Source: Pseudomonas sp. P7548
Lineage (GTDB): Bacteria; Pseudomonadota; Gammaproteobacteria; Pseudomonadales; Pseudomonadaceae
DNA: 64,000 nt
Reading direction: 5' to 3'
Assembly: GCF_013386585.1 (NCBI RefSeq)
Contig: NZ_JACARO010000090.1
Coordinates: 1 to 64,000 of the forward strand
Shown: piece after piece, positions 8,085 through 16,719 of the stretch
Layout of the letters: every line of letters begins with the position of its first letter
Position numbering within the stretch: the first letter of the stretch is position 1
Notes under the pieces: generated by a model
What the model was told of the DNA's origin: nothing
The model's database searches: none
What the model saw: the letters and a program-made list of their open reading frames with translations, nothing else
Translations under genes and position numbers: made by a program

Positions 8085-8843
8085 TTACAGAAACATGCCG
8101 CCCGAGGCTTCGATGCGTTGCCCGGTGATCCAGTTGCTGCCATCGGCCAGCAGGGTCGAAATCGCTCCGCCAATATCGTCGGGCAAACCGGCGCGGCCCA
8201 GCGCGGTGTTGTTCGCCACCATGGCATTGACTTGCGGGTTGTCGCGCACCGCGCCGCCGCTGAAGTCGGTGGCGATGGCACCCGGGGCCAGGGTGTTGAC
8301 GGTAATCCCCCGTGGCCCCAACTCCTTGGCCTGGTAGCGCGACAGCACTTCCACCGCGCCTTTCATCGAGGCATACGCCGAATACCCCGGTAGGCTGAAC
8401 CGCGCCAGGCCGCTGGAGATGTTGATGATGCGCCCACCATCGCTGATCAGCGGCAGCAGTTTTTGCGTGAGAAAAAACGGCGCCTTGAAGTGGATGGCCA
8501 CCAGCTTGTCGAACTGCTCTTCAGTGGTCTCGGCAAAGCTGGCATGGGCGCCGATACCGGCGTTGTTGATCAGAAAATTGAAGTGATCCTGTGCGAACAC
8601 AGCCTTGAGCACACGGCCGACTTCGCCGACAAAGTGATCGAAGGTGCCGCTGTGGCTCACGTCCAGCTGCAGCATGGCAGCGCGGCCGCCCAGGGCCTGA
8701 ACCTGCTCGACCACCGCTTGGGCCTCGGCCGCAGCGCTGTGGTAGGTGCCGATGATGTCGACGCCTTGTGCCGCCAGGTGCAGCGCGGCGCTTTTGCCCA
8801 GGCCACGGCTGGCGCCGGTGATGAGTGCGATTTTGCGGGTCAT
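8085..8843 (-). CDS. SDR-family oxidoreductase
   Basis: 252-residue short-chain dehydrogenase. TGASRGLGKSAA is the nucleotide-binding glycine motif (about residues 8-19), NNAGIG lies near residue 90, the catalytic serine is in NISSG, and YASMKGAVE carries the Tyr-x-x-x-Lys pair. The C-terminal GSNWITGQRIEASGGMFL is typical of the 3-ketoacyl reductase-like group. The open frame runs far upstream to 9290, but similarity to SDRs begins at the ATG at 8843, which has an acceptable ribosome-binding site. It is divergent from the LysR gene at 8947, its probable regulator. Confidence 0.85.
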   Translation of the reverse strand: MTRKIALITGASRGLGKSAALHLAAQGVDIIGTYHSAAAEAQAVVEQVQALGGRAAMLQLDVSHSGTFDHFVGEVGRVLKAVFAQDHFNFLINNAGIGAHASFAETTEEQFDKLVAIHFKAPFFLTQKLLPLISDGGRIINISSGLARFSLPGYSAYASMKGAVEVLSRYQAKELGPRGITVNTLAPGAIATDFSGGAVRDNPQVNAMVANNTALGRAGLPDDIGGAISTLLADGSNWITGQRIEASGGMFL

Positions 8844-8946
8844 GGTGCAGTCCTCTGAATGATCGTGGGACTGAGTGTATTTGTCCGCCTGTAACGTGAT
8901 AAACAGGGCTATCCCGGAATCACTGGCCGGCTGAGGCGAACAATCC

Positions 8947-9843
8947 ATGAACAAACTTGAGCTGCTGCGCACCTTCGTGCGGGTCACCGAACTGTCGAGT
9001 TTCACCGGGGCTGGCGAAAGCCTGGGCCTGCCGCGTTCCACCGTGTCCGAGCATGTGCAGGCCCTGGAAGAGCTGGTCGGCGCACGCCTGTTGCAGCGCA
9101 CCACCCGCAAGGTGCAAGCGACCCAGGATGGCCGGGTGCTGTATGAGCGCAGCAAGGATCTGCTGTCGCACATGGAAGAGCTGGAAGGCTTGTTTCGCCA
9201 GGACGAAACCCAACTGGCCGGGCGCATCCGCGTGGACATGCCCAACGTGATGGCCCGGGGCATGATCCTGCCGCACCTGCCGTCGTTCATGGAGCGCCAC
9301 CCGCTGATCGAGATGCAGATCAGCAGTTCGGACCGCCAGGTCGACCTGATCGCCGAGGGGTTCGATTGTGTCTTGCGCGTCGGCGCCCAGCCCGATCAAA
9401 CCGTGGTGGCCCGCAAGGTGTGCAGCATGCTCATGGTCAACTGCGCGAGCCCGGCCTACCTGCAACGCTACGGCACGCCCAGGACCCTCGACGACCTGGC
9501 CGACCATCAACTGGTGCACTACGTGCGGCCACTGGGCGCACGCTCCGGGGGCTTCGAATACCTGCAGGGCAACAAGGTGCAGCGGGTGGCGATGGCCGGG
9601 CGCGTCACCGTCAACAGCACCGATGCCTACCAAGCCGCCTGCCTGGGCGGTTTTGGCATCGTCCAGGTGCCGCTGCTGGGGGTGCGCAGTTTACTGGCCA
9701 GTGGCGAGTTGGTGGCGGTGCTGCCGGAATACCAGGCGCCGCCGATGGATGTGTCGTTGCTGTATGCCGGCCAGCGCCATTTGCCCTTGCGGGTGCGGGT
9801 GTTCATGGAGTGGTTGACCACCACCCTGCAGGCCCATCTTTAA
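8947..9843 (+). CDS. LysR-family transcriptional regulator
   Basis: 298 residues. DNA-binding domain at about residues 1-60 (MNKLELLRTFVRVTELSSF, then SLGLPRSTVSEHVQALEE) and effector domain with RVDMPNVMARGMILPHLP. Divergent from the SDR gene with about 100 bases between them. Its TAA stop overlaps the TAA of the next, convergent LysR gene at 9840-9843, so the two genes share their last bases and no terminator separates them. Confidence 0.85.
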   Translation: MNKLELLRTFVRVTELSSFTGAGESLGLPRSTVSEHVQALEELVGARLLQRTTRKVQATQDGRVLYERSKDLLSHMEELEGLFRQDETQLAGRIRVDMPNVMARGMILPHLPSFMERHPLIEMQISSSDRQVDLIAEGFDCVLRVGAQPDQTVVARKVCSMLMVNCASPAYLQRYGTPRTLDDLADHQLVHYVRPLGARSGGFEYLQGNKVQRVAMAGRVTVNSTDAYQAACLGGFGIVQVPLLGVRSLLASGELVAVLPEYQAPPMDVSLLYAGQRHLPLRVRVFMEWLTTTLQAHL

Positions 9844-10757
9844 CGGCGTGCCGACAATTGCTGCGGGGCCAGGAACGCATCGTGGAAGTAATCGCGGAAC
9901 GCCTGCATGGCCGGGGTAAATGCACGTTCGCGATGCCAGGCCAGGCCGACGCTCATGGGCGTCACCGGGTCGGTGACGGTCAGCGTTTCGATGCGCTTGC
10001 CTTCCAGGGACCAGGGGCGGTGCACCAGATCCGAGAGAATCGCCACGCCGCTGCCATTGGCGACCATGCTGCGCACCGCCTCCACCGAGCTGGTGCGCAG
10101 GCGCACATTGGGCGCCTGGCCGGCCTGTTCCCAATAGCGCATGGCGCTGTGTTCGGCCTCGTCGACGGTGAGCAGGATGTAGGGTTCCTGCGCCACATCC
10201 GCCAGGCTCACCGCATCGCGCTCGCACAGCGGGTGATGGCTGGGCAACCACAGGCGACGCTCGGAGTTGAAGAGGATTTCGGACACGATGGCCGGGTGGG
10301 TGAGGTTGGCGGTGAGCACCACGGCCATGTCGAACTGGCCGTCGAGCAGCCCTTGTTCGATGGCCTGGCGTTCCTGTTCGAAGACCTTGATGGTCACGTC
10401 CGGGTGCCAGTGTTCCATGCGTTGCAAGTGGTGCGGCAGGAAGTAACCCAACACCGTGTAGCTGGCTGCTACCCGCAGCACGCCGCTGGCGCGGTAGTCG
10501 GGCAGTGGGCTGTTCAGGGCGTCGTCCACGCTGCGCAGGATCACATAGGCGCGGTTGAGAAAGTGTCGCCCGGCGTCGGTGAGGTTCATGCCCTGGGCCG
10601 AGCGCACGAACAGCTGCACGCCGAGCATGGCTTCCAGCTCCTTGATCGCCGTGGTCACTGCCGACTGGGAGATGTTCAGGTGAATCGCCGCCTGGGAGAT
10701 CTGGCCGATTTCGGCGGTGGCCACAAAATAACGGACTTGGCGCAGCGTCAGGGACAT
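9840..10757 (-). CDS. LysR-family regulator, likely controlling pxpABC
   Basis: 305 residues with an N-terminal helix-turn-helix (LRQVRYFVATAEIGQISQAA, then SQSAVTTAIKELEAMLG) of the CynR/CbbR-like shape and a full effector domain. It starts 130 bases from pxpA in divergent orientation. The intergenic stretch holds inverted repeats of LysR-box character, so it probably responds to 5-oxoproline or a related metabolite. That effector is an inference from position only. Confidence 0.8.
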   Translation of the reverse strand: MSLTLRQVRYFVATAEIGQISQAAIHLNISQSAVTTAIKELEAMLGVQLFVRSAQGMNLTDAGRHFLNRAYVILRSVDDALNSPLPDYRASGVLRVAASYTVLGYFLPHHLQRMEHWHPDVTIKVFEQERQAIEQGLLDGQFDMAVVLTANLTHPAIVSEILFNSERRLWLPSHHPLCERDAVSLADVAQEPYILLTVDEAEHSAMRYWEQAGQAPNVRLRTSSVEAVRSMVANGSGVAILSDLVHRPWSLEGKRIETLTVTDPVTPMSVGLAWHRERAFTPAMQAFRDYFHDAFLAPQQLSARR

Positions 10758-10791
10758 GCCGCATTCCTCGTAGGAGGGGGTGATGGTGGTA

Positions 10792-10822
10792 TCTGATTTT
10801 CAGAAGATGGATCATCTGATAA
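10792..10822. promoter_or_regulatory. Cluster of inverted repeats in the LysR-pxpA intergenic region
   Basis: Three small palindromes lie side by side: TCTGA-TTT-TCAGA (10792-10804), AGATG-GAT-CATCT (10804-10816) and ATCT-N6-AGAT. LysR proteins bind T-N11-A palindromes between divergent genes. These are the only clear symmetric sequences in this gap, so I read them as the operator. Confidence 0.45.
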
Positions 10823-10887
10823 TAGATCTTCCCAAGGGGTCAAGCTGCGGCCTACTTTTCCAGCATCACTTAGGCGGAGCGACTTCG

Positions 10888-11646
10888 ATGCAGGCAGTGG
10901 ATTTCAACTCGGACATGGGCGAAGGCTTCGGCCCCTGGACCATCGGCGACGGCGTCGACGCAGAGCTCATGGCCTATATCAGCTCGGCCAACATCGCCAC
11001 CGGCTTCCACGCCGGCGACCCCGGCACCATGCGCCGCACTGTCGAGCGCGCCAAGCAACTGGGCGTGGCCATCGGCGCGCATCCGGGCTTTCGCGACCTG
11101 GTCGGCTTTGGCCGTCGCCACATCAACGCGCCGGCCCAGGAACTGGTGGACGACATGCTCTACCAACTCGGCGCCCTGCGTGAAATCGCCCGTGCCCAGG
11201 GTGTGTCCCTGCAACACATCAAGCCCCACGGCGCGTTGTACATGCACCTGGCGCGTGATGAAGAAGCGGCGCGGTTGCTGGTGCAGAACCTGCAACGCAT
11301 CGAGCCGACGCTGTTGCTGTACTGCATGCCCAACTCGGTGATCTGGCGCATCGCCAAGGAGCTGGGGCAGCCGGTGGTGCGCGAATTTTATGCCGACCGT
11401 GAGTACGATCTGAGCGGCTCCATCGTGTTTACCCGCAATGTGCGGGCGCTGGATCCTTCGACCGTTGCAGCACGCGTCCTACGGGCATGCCAGACCGGAC
11501 TTGTGCGCACTGTAGAAGGCGAAGACCTGTTCATCGAATTCGATTCCATCTGCCTGCACAGCGACACCCCCGGCGCGCTGGAGTTGGTGGAAGCTACCCG
11601 TGAAGCGTTGGACCGCGCCGGTATCGCCGTCAAAACACCCCAATAA
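10888..11646 (+). CDS. pxpA: 5-oxoprolinase subunit A (LamB/YcsF family)
   Basis: 252-residue PxpA, the subunit that with PxpB and PxpC hydrolyses 5-oxoproline to glutamate using ATP. The family opening DFNSDMGEGFG (residues 4-14), then ANIATGFHAGDP, IGAHPGFRDL and IKPHGALY, are all present and carry the conserved acidic and histidine residues. I chose the ATG at 10888, where family similarity begins; an upstream start at 10780 would run through the operator region. It is followed by pxpB after 57 bases and pxpC with overlap, so all three subunits are together. Confidence 0.9.
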   Translation: MQAVDFNSDMGEGFGPWTIGDGVDAELMAYISSANIATGFHAGDPGTMRRTVERAKQLGVAIGAHPGFRDLVGFGRRHINAPAQELVDDMLYQLGALREIARAQGVSLQHIKPHGALYMHLARDEEAARLLVQNLQRIEPTLLLYCMPNSVIWRIAKELGQPVVREFYADREYDLSGSIVFTRNVRALDPSTVAARVLRACQTGLVRTVEGEDLFIEFDSICLHSDTPGALELVEATREALDRAGIAVKTPQ

Positions 11647-11703
11647 GAACGATCTCCAATTTTTTTCGCCTGCCTTTCTACAATGATTCCAAGAGGAACA
11701 GAC

Positions 11704-12582
11704 ATGGCTGAAACGTCCCCCATCCGCTACAGCTTCGGCGGTGATGAACACCTGTTTGCCGAGGTCAGCGACAGCATGTCCCTGGAGGCCTTTTTCAAAG
11801 GCATGGCCGTGACCCGCGCCGTGGAGCGCCTGGCGCTGGAAGGCGTGCTGGACGTGTGCCTGGCCAACGCGTCGTTCCAGATCCGCTTCGACCCCGACCG
11901 CATCGCGCCCCATGTGCTGCTCGACGCGGTGCAAACCGCCGAGGCCCAAGCCGTGGCCGAACGCACCTTGCACACGCGCATCATCGAAATCCCGGTGCTC
12001 TACAACGACCCCTGGACCCATGAAACCCTGATGCGTTTTCGCGACCGCCATCAAGACCCCAGCGGCACGGACCTGGAGTACGCGGCGCGCATCAACGGCC
12101 TGGCCGATGTGGAGGCGTTTATTGCCGCCCACAGCGGTGCGCCGTGGTTTGTGTCGATGGTGGGGTTTGTGGCGGGCCTGCCGTTCATGTTCCAGATGGT
12201 CGAGCGCGAGCGGCAATTGCAGGTGCCCAAGTACCTGCGCCCGCGTACCGACACGCCGAAACTCACCCTCGGTCATGGCGGCTGCTTCGGTTGCATCTAC
12301 TCGGTGCGCGGGGCGGGTGGCTACCAGATGTTCGGCGTGACCCCGGCACCGATCTACGACCCGGCGCAGCAATTGGCGTACCTGAAGGAACACATGGTGT
12401 TCTTCCGCCCCGGCGACATCGTGCAGTTCAAACCCATGGACCGCGACGCCTATGACCTGGCAGTGGCCGAGGTGGACGCCGGGCGGTTCGACCTGCGTAT
12501 CCGCCCGGTGGAGTTTTCCCTCGATGCGTTTCTCGCCGACCCCATCGGTTATCCCAAATCCCTGCAGGAGGCGCTGGCATGA
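11704..12582 (+). CDS. pxpB: 5-oxoprolinase subunit B (KipI-like)
   Basis: 292-residue PxpB. Family marks are VERLALEGVLDVCLANASF, the long IIEIPVLYNDPW segment and the C-terminal lobe with MVGFVAGLPFMF and GVTPAPIYDPAQQ. It pairs with PxpC in the ATP-dependent 5-oxoproline-opening complex. In Bacillus the homologue KipI was first known as a kinase inhibitor, but the full pxpABC set points to the metabolic role here. It is somewhat longer than the compact 220-240-residue PxpB proteins. ATG at 11704 has AAGAGGAAC upstream. Its TGA overlaps the ATG of pxpC. Confidence 0.88.
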   Translation: MAETSPIRYSFGGDEHLFAEVSDSMSLEAFFKGMAVTRAVERLALEGVLDVCLANASFQIRFDPDRIAPHVLLDAVQTAEAQAVAERTLHTRIIEIPVLYNDPWTHETLMRFRDRHQDPSGTDLEYAARINGLADVEAFIAAHSGAPWFVSMVGFVAGLPFMFQMVERERQLQVPKYLRPRTDTPKLTLGHGGCFGCIYSVRGAGGYQMFGVTPAPIYDPAQQLAYLKEHMVFFRPGDIVQFKPMDRDAYDLAVAEVDAGRFDLRIRPVEFSLDAFLADPIGYPKSLQEALA

Positions 12583-13553
12583 TCAAGGTGCTCAAACCCG
12601 GCCTCGCCACGTCCGTACAGGACCTTGGCCGCGAAGGCTATTACCACCTCGGCATCCCGCCCTCCGGTGCGCTGGACCAATACGCCTTGAGCGCGGCCAA
12701 CCACCTGGTGGGCAACCCTATCGGCGCGGCCGCGCTGGAATGCACCTTGATCGGCCCCGAACTTCAGTTCCAGCAAGACGCGCTGGTGGCACTCAGCGGC
12801 GCTTTGATGTCGCCGCGCCTGGACGGTGAAGTGGTGCACCAGGACACCGCCTTCCAGGTGCGCGCCGGGCAGGTGCTGCGCTTTGAATTCCCCAAGGCCG
12901 GCGCCCGTACTTACCTGGCGGTGGCCGGTGGCATTGACGTGCCGCTGGTGCTCGGAAGCCGCTCGACCTACACCCTTGGCGCCCTCGGCGGGTTTCAGGG
13001 GCGACGCCTGCAGGAAGGCGATGAATTGCCCATCGGCCAGGCCAGCGGCAGCGGGCGCGCCGGCAACAGTTTGCCCATGGCCCTGCGCCGCTCGGTGGGC
13101 GGTGACGTGACCCTGCGGGTGGTGCCGGGGCTGTATTACGAGCGCCTGACGGAGGGTGCCAAAGGCAGCTTTTTTGCCGAGCCCTGGACCGTGGGTTCCG
13201 AGGCGGATCGTATCGGCTATCGCTTCAAGGGCGGCAGTGCGCTGAGCTTCCAGCCACGGGAGCAGCCGTTTGGTGCGGGGTCGGACCCTTCGAACATCGT
13301 CGACAGTTGCTACCCGATAGGCTCGATCCAGGTGCCGGCCGGCTTGGAGCCGATTGTGTTGCACCGGGACGCGGTGTCGGGCGGGGGCTACGCGATGATC
13401 GGCACGGTGATCAGCGCCGACCTGGATTTGATCGGGCAGATGCAGCCGAACCAGCGGGCGGGGTTTGTGGCGGTGACGCTGGAGGAGGCGTTGGAGGCGC
13501 GGCGGATCTACAAAAAACGCTTAAAAGCGATGGCTGGACTCTTCAATCACTGA
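12579..13553 (+). CDS. pxpC: 5-oxoprolinase subunit C (KipA-like)
   Basis: 324 residues of the biotin-dependent carboxyltransferase-like (AHS2) family. The opening KPGLATSVQDLGREGY and GIPPSGALDQYALSAAN, followed by the GSRSTYTLGALGGFQGR motif, are standard for PxpC. The start overlaps the pxpB stop by 4 bases (ATGA), indicating translational coupling and equal subunit production. The operon ends in a REPIN. Confidence 0.9.
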   Translation: MIKVLKPGLATSVQDLGREGYYHLGIPPSGALDQYALSAANHLVGNPIGAAALECTLIGPELQFQQDALVALSGALMSPRLDGEVVHQDTAFQVRAGQVLRFEFPKAGARTYLAVAGGIDVPLVLGSRSTYTLGALGGFQGRRLQEGDELPIGQASGSGRAGNSLPMALRRSVGGDVTLRVVPGLYYERLTEGAKGSFFAEPWTVGSEADRIGYRFKGGSALSFQPREQPFGAGSDPSNIVDSCYPIGSIQVPAGLEPIVLHRDAVSGGGYAMIGTVISADLDLIGQMQPNQRAGFVAVTLEEALEARRIYKKRLKAMAGLFNH

Positions 13554-13569
13554 CGAAATACATAACCAA

Positions 13570-13674
13570 TGTGGGAGCTGGCTTGCCTGCGAAGGCGATC
13601 TTTCAATCAACAATGCTGTTGAATGTTAATCCGCTATCGCAGCGGTGCGGCGATCCGACAAGCCAGCTCCCACA
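13570..13674. repeat. REPIN, imperfect
   Basis: Two opposed REP ends (TGTGGGAGCTGGCTTGC and GCCAGCTCCCACA) about 105 bases apart. The right half has diverged (GATCCGACAAGCC). It sits between the convergent pxpC and phosphate-permease genes. Confidence 0.8.
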
Positions 13675-13692
13675 TTTTGGGGTGGTGTTGGG

Positions 13693-15309
13693 TCAGAACA
13701 GTTTGGTGAACAACCAGTACAGGCTGCCCGACAACAGGATCGCCGCCGGCAACGTCAGCACCCACGCCATCACCAGGTTACGGATGGTGCGCATCTGCAA
13801 GCCGCCGCCGTTCGCCACCATGGTCCCGGCCACGCCGGAGGACAACACATGGGTGGTCGAGACCGGCAACCCGTACATGTCCGCCGCGCCAATGGTCAGC
13901 ATCGCGACCATTTCGGCCGAAGCGCCTTGGGCATACGTCAGGTGAGTCTTGCCGATTTTTTCACCCACCGTCACCACGATGCGCTTCCAACCGACCATGG
14001 TGCCGAGGCCCAGGGCGATGGCCACGGCGATCTTCACCCACAGCGGGATAAAACGCGTGGAGTTGTCGATCTGGTCCTTGAACAGCTTTAGCTTGCCTTG
14101 GGTGTCGGCGTCGAAATTGCCGACCTTGTCCTTGTCCATCAGGCGGATGGTTTCGCTGGTCAGGTACATGTCGTTACGCACGTTGCCCACCGCTTCCGCC
14201 GGCACTTTGGCCAGGGAGCCGTAGCCTTTCACTTCATCACCGATCTGGCCGGCGAGGGCGGCGAGGGCCGGGACCAGTTCCGGGGTGGCTTCCTTGGTGC
14301 GCACGTAGGTCGAGAGAATCGGGCGCGGGTCACCGGGCAGCACTTGCGGTGCACTTTTCACCAAGGCCACTTGGGTCACTTCGGCCACGGCGGCAAACTG
14401 CAGCGACTGCTCGGCCGGCATGGTGCGGTTCAGCGCGTAGGCCATCGGCAGGGTGCCGACCAGGATCAGCATGATCAGGCCCATGCCTTTCTGGCCATCG
14501 TTGGAACCGTGGGCGAACGACACACCGGTGCAGGTGGCGATCAGCATGCCGCGGATCCACCACGGCGGCGGGGTGTCGCCCTTCGGTGCCTTGTACAGCG
14601 AGCGGTTCTTCACAAAGGCGCGCAGGGCCAGCAACAGCAGGGCGGCAAACACAAAGCCGATCAGCGGCGACAGCAACAGCGCGTAGCCGATCTTGATCGC
14701 CTGGCCCCAATCCACACCGCTGGTGCCGTCACGCCCGTGCATCAACGCATTGGCCACGCCCACGCCGATGATCGAACCGATCAGGGTGTGCGACGACGAC
14801 GCCGGCAAGCCCAGCCACCAGGTGCCGAGGTTCCACAGGATCGCGGCGATCAACAAGGCGAAGATCATCGCGAAACCGGCCGACGAACCCACCTGCAAGA
14901 TCAACTCGACCGGCAACAGGGCAATGATGCCGAACGCCACGGCGCCGCTGGAGAGCAGCACGCCGAGGAAGTTGAAGAAACCCGACCACACCACCGCAAA
15001 GTGCGGCGGCAGCGAGTTGGTGTAGATCACCGTCGCCACGGCGTTGGCCGTGTCGTGGAAACCGTTGACGAACTCGAAGCCCAAGGCGATCAACAGCGCC
15101 ACGCCCAGCAGCAGGAACGGGGTCCAGGTGGTGACCACCGTGCCCAGCTCGTGCATGTCGTGCATCAGGCTGTAGGCGGTGAACAACAGACCCATGGCGA
15201 GCACGGCGAAGAAGATGATTACCGTCAGCAGACCGGGTTTCTTGTCCAGCCGGGGTTTGGGGTCGGCGGGTGAGGCGGTGTTGGAGGCAGTCAGGGAAGG
15301 GGTGGCCAT
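13693..15309 (-). CDS. PiT-family inorganic phosphate transporter
   Basis: 538-residue inner-membrane permease, about ten hydrophobic helices, importing phosphate as a metal-phosphate complex with protons. The two duplicated PiT signatures are visible: GFHDTANAVAT in the N-terminal half with SSSHTLIGS, and SFAHGSNDGQKGMG followed by VSTTHVLSSGV in the C-terminal half. A hydrophilic loop of about 120 residues between the halves (region from APQVLPGDP to DNSTRF) is longer than in E. coli PitA, as in many Pseudomonas homologues. No regulator of phosphate starvation is adjacent. Confidence 0.88.
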   Translation of the reverse strand: MATPSLTASNTASPADPKPRLDKKPGLLTVIIFFAVLAMGLLFTAYSLMHDMHELGTVVTTWTPFLLLGVALLIALGFEFVNGFHDTANAVATVIYTNSLPPHFAVVWSGFFNFLGVLLSSGAVAFGIIALLPVELILQVGSSAGFAMIFALLIAAILWNLGTWWLGLPASSSHTLIGSIIGVGVANALMHGRDGTSGVDWGQAIKIGYALLLSPLIGFVFAALLLLALRAFVKNRSLYKAPKGDTPPPWWIRGMLIATCTGVSFAHGSNDGQKGMGLIMLILVGTLPMAYALNRTMPAEQSLQFAAVAEVTQVALVKSAPQVLPGDPRPILSTYVRTKEATPELVPALAALAGQIGDEVKGYGSLAKVPAEAVGNVRNDMYLTSETIRLMDKDKVGNFDADTQGKLKLFKDQIDNSTRFIPLWVKIAVAIALGLGTMVGWKRIVVTVGEKIGKTHLTYAQGASAEMVAMLTIGAADMYGLPVSTTHVLSSGVAGTMVANGGGLQMRTIRNLVMAWVLTLPAAILLSGSLYWLFTKLF

Positions 15310-15435
15310 GCCGGAGCATCCAGTGTGGGGAGGATGTCGTTCATGATCATTGCAGAATGTTACAGAGATGCTGCGGTATGTCAGTGTTTAAGGAATTGGG
15401 GGTGCCACCTGTCCAATAAACACCGCAGAACCAAT

Positions 15436-15522
15436 GTGGGAGCGGGCTTGCTCGCGAATACGGTGTGCCAGTCAACTTATCTTTAACTGACAGATTGCAT
15501 TCGCGAGCAAGCCCGCTCCCAC
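15436..15522. repeat. REPIN
   Basis: Inverted REP pair (GTGGGAGCGGGCTTGCTCGC left, complement right) between the phosphate and cation transporter genes, both on the minus strand. Likely ends the upstream cation transporter transcript. Confidence 0.85.
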
Positions 15523-15540
15523 CTTTGACTGCATTCCAGG

Positions 15541-16563
15541 TCAGTAATCTTTGCGCTTGCGGAACGCCCAACGCCCGGCAATCAAGGTAAAGGTCGCCAC
15601 CAACGCCACCAGGATCCAGAAACCTTCCGGGTCGGTGGAGAGCGGCACGCCGCCCACGTTCATGCCGAAAAAGCCGGCAATGATGTTGATCGGCAGCGCC
15701 AATACCGTCACCACGGTGAGGGTGAACAGCGTGCGGTTGCTTTGTTCGTTGAGGTTGGCGGCGATCTCTTCCTGCAACAGCTTGATGCGTTCGCCCAGCG
15801 CCATCAGGTCGTTGATGATCAGCGCAAACTCCTCGGTGGATTTGCGCAACTCCTTCACGTCTTCCTTTTGCAGCCACTGCGGCGGGCGGTTGAGCAGGCG
15901 CAGCAGCGAGCCCGGCTCCAGAGCCAGCAGGCGTTGCAGGCGCACCAGCACCCGGCGTGCGGCGCCCAGCTCAGCGCGGTTGGTGGACAGTCGTGAAGAG
16001 AGTAACTGGTCTTCGATATGGTCGACGCTGATGCTGGTCTTGCGCACGATCTGGGTCAGCACTTCGCCCTGGTCGCGCAGCAGGTGCACCAGCAGTTCCA
16101 GCGGCGAGCGGAAGCGTTCACCGGCTTTGACCGACGAGCGCAATTTATCCACCGAGTGCAAGGGTTGCAGGCGCGCGCTGACCAGCAAGCGGCTGCGGGC
16201 ACACACCCACAGCGTGGAAATGTCCGACGAGACCATGCTGCTGAAGTTGAACACCACGTCGTTGACCACCGCCAGCAAGGCGGCGTCAACGTGTTCAATC
16301 CGGGTGGAGCGCGAGCCTTCGTGCAAGGCTTCGAAAAATTCGTCCGGCAGCGACAGGTGGGTCTTCATCCAGCGCTCGCAGGCAGCGTGGGCCAAGTTCA
16401 GGTGCAACCAGAGGAATTCCTCCGGGTCTTGCGGCGCCTGGAGGGCCGCCAACGCGGTGGCCGAATCGATCTGCTCGCCCTTTTCACCGGGCCGAAAACG
16501 AAAACCGTAAAGCAGGCCAAACAGATCGGGATCTTGATGGCCGTGGTCGATGCTGTGGTTCAT
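15541..16563 (-). CDS. CorA/ZntB-type divalent cation transporter
   Basis: 340 residues. A long soluble N-terminal domain rich in helices is followed by two C-terminal transmembrane segments. The pore motif GMN (FFGMNVGGVP, about residue 300) defines the CorA superfamily. The loop after it (GGVPLSTDPEGFW) resembles ZntB rather than the Mg-specific CorA, so zinc or another divalent ion, with proton coupling, is likely. The N-terminal sequence (DLFGLLYGFRF) also fits the ZntB group. It stands alone with no metal-sensing regulator nearby. Confidence 0.82.
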   Translation of the reverse strand: MNHSIDHGHQDPDLFGLLYGFRFRPGEKGEQIDSATALAALQAPQDPEEFLWLHLNLAHAACERWMKTHLSLPDEFFEALHEGSRSTRIEHVDAALLAVVNDVVFNFSSMVSSDISTLWVCARSRLLVSARLQPLHSVDKLRSSVKAGERFRSPLELLVHLLRDQGEVLTQIVRKTSISVDHIEDQLLSSRLSTNRAELGAARRVLVRLQRLLALEPGSLLRLLNRPPQWLQKEDVKELRKSTEEFALIINDLMALGERIKLLQEEIAANLNEQSNRTLFTLTVVTVLALPINIIAGFFGMNVGGVPLSTDPEGFWILVALVATFTLIAGRWAFRKRKDY

Positions 16564-16719
16564 GGAGGCTCGCAGAGAAAGCGCCTGTAGGACGTTTCAC
16601 AGGTTCGCGTGGGCGAATCATTGCAAGGAGATTTGACAGTTTTGTGACGACTTGCGGTTTGTTTCGTTGCGGTGACATTTTGTTTACCGCAAGGCGTGGC
16701 GTGCCGAAGCCGCGCCTGA

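Noticed and set aside
9366..10796. Long plus-strand reading frame of 476 codons across the LysR-pxpA side
   Set aside because: It lies antisense to the LysR gene at 9840-10757 and in another frame of the LysR gene at 8947; the translation is Arg/Gly/His-rich with no family pattern.
13949..15273. Long plus-strand frames over the phosphate permease
   Set aside because: Antisense shadows of the PiT gene; the translations are His/Gln/Arg-rich and lack hydrophobic structure.
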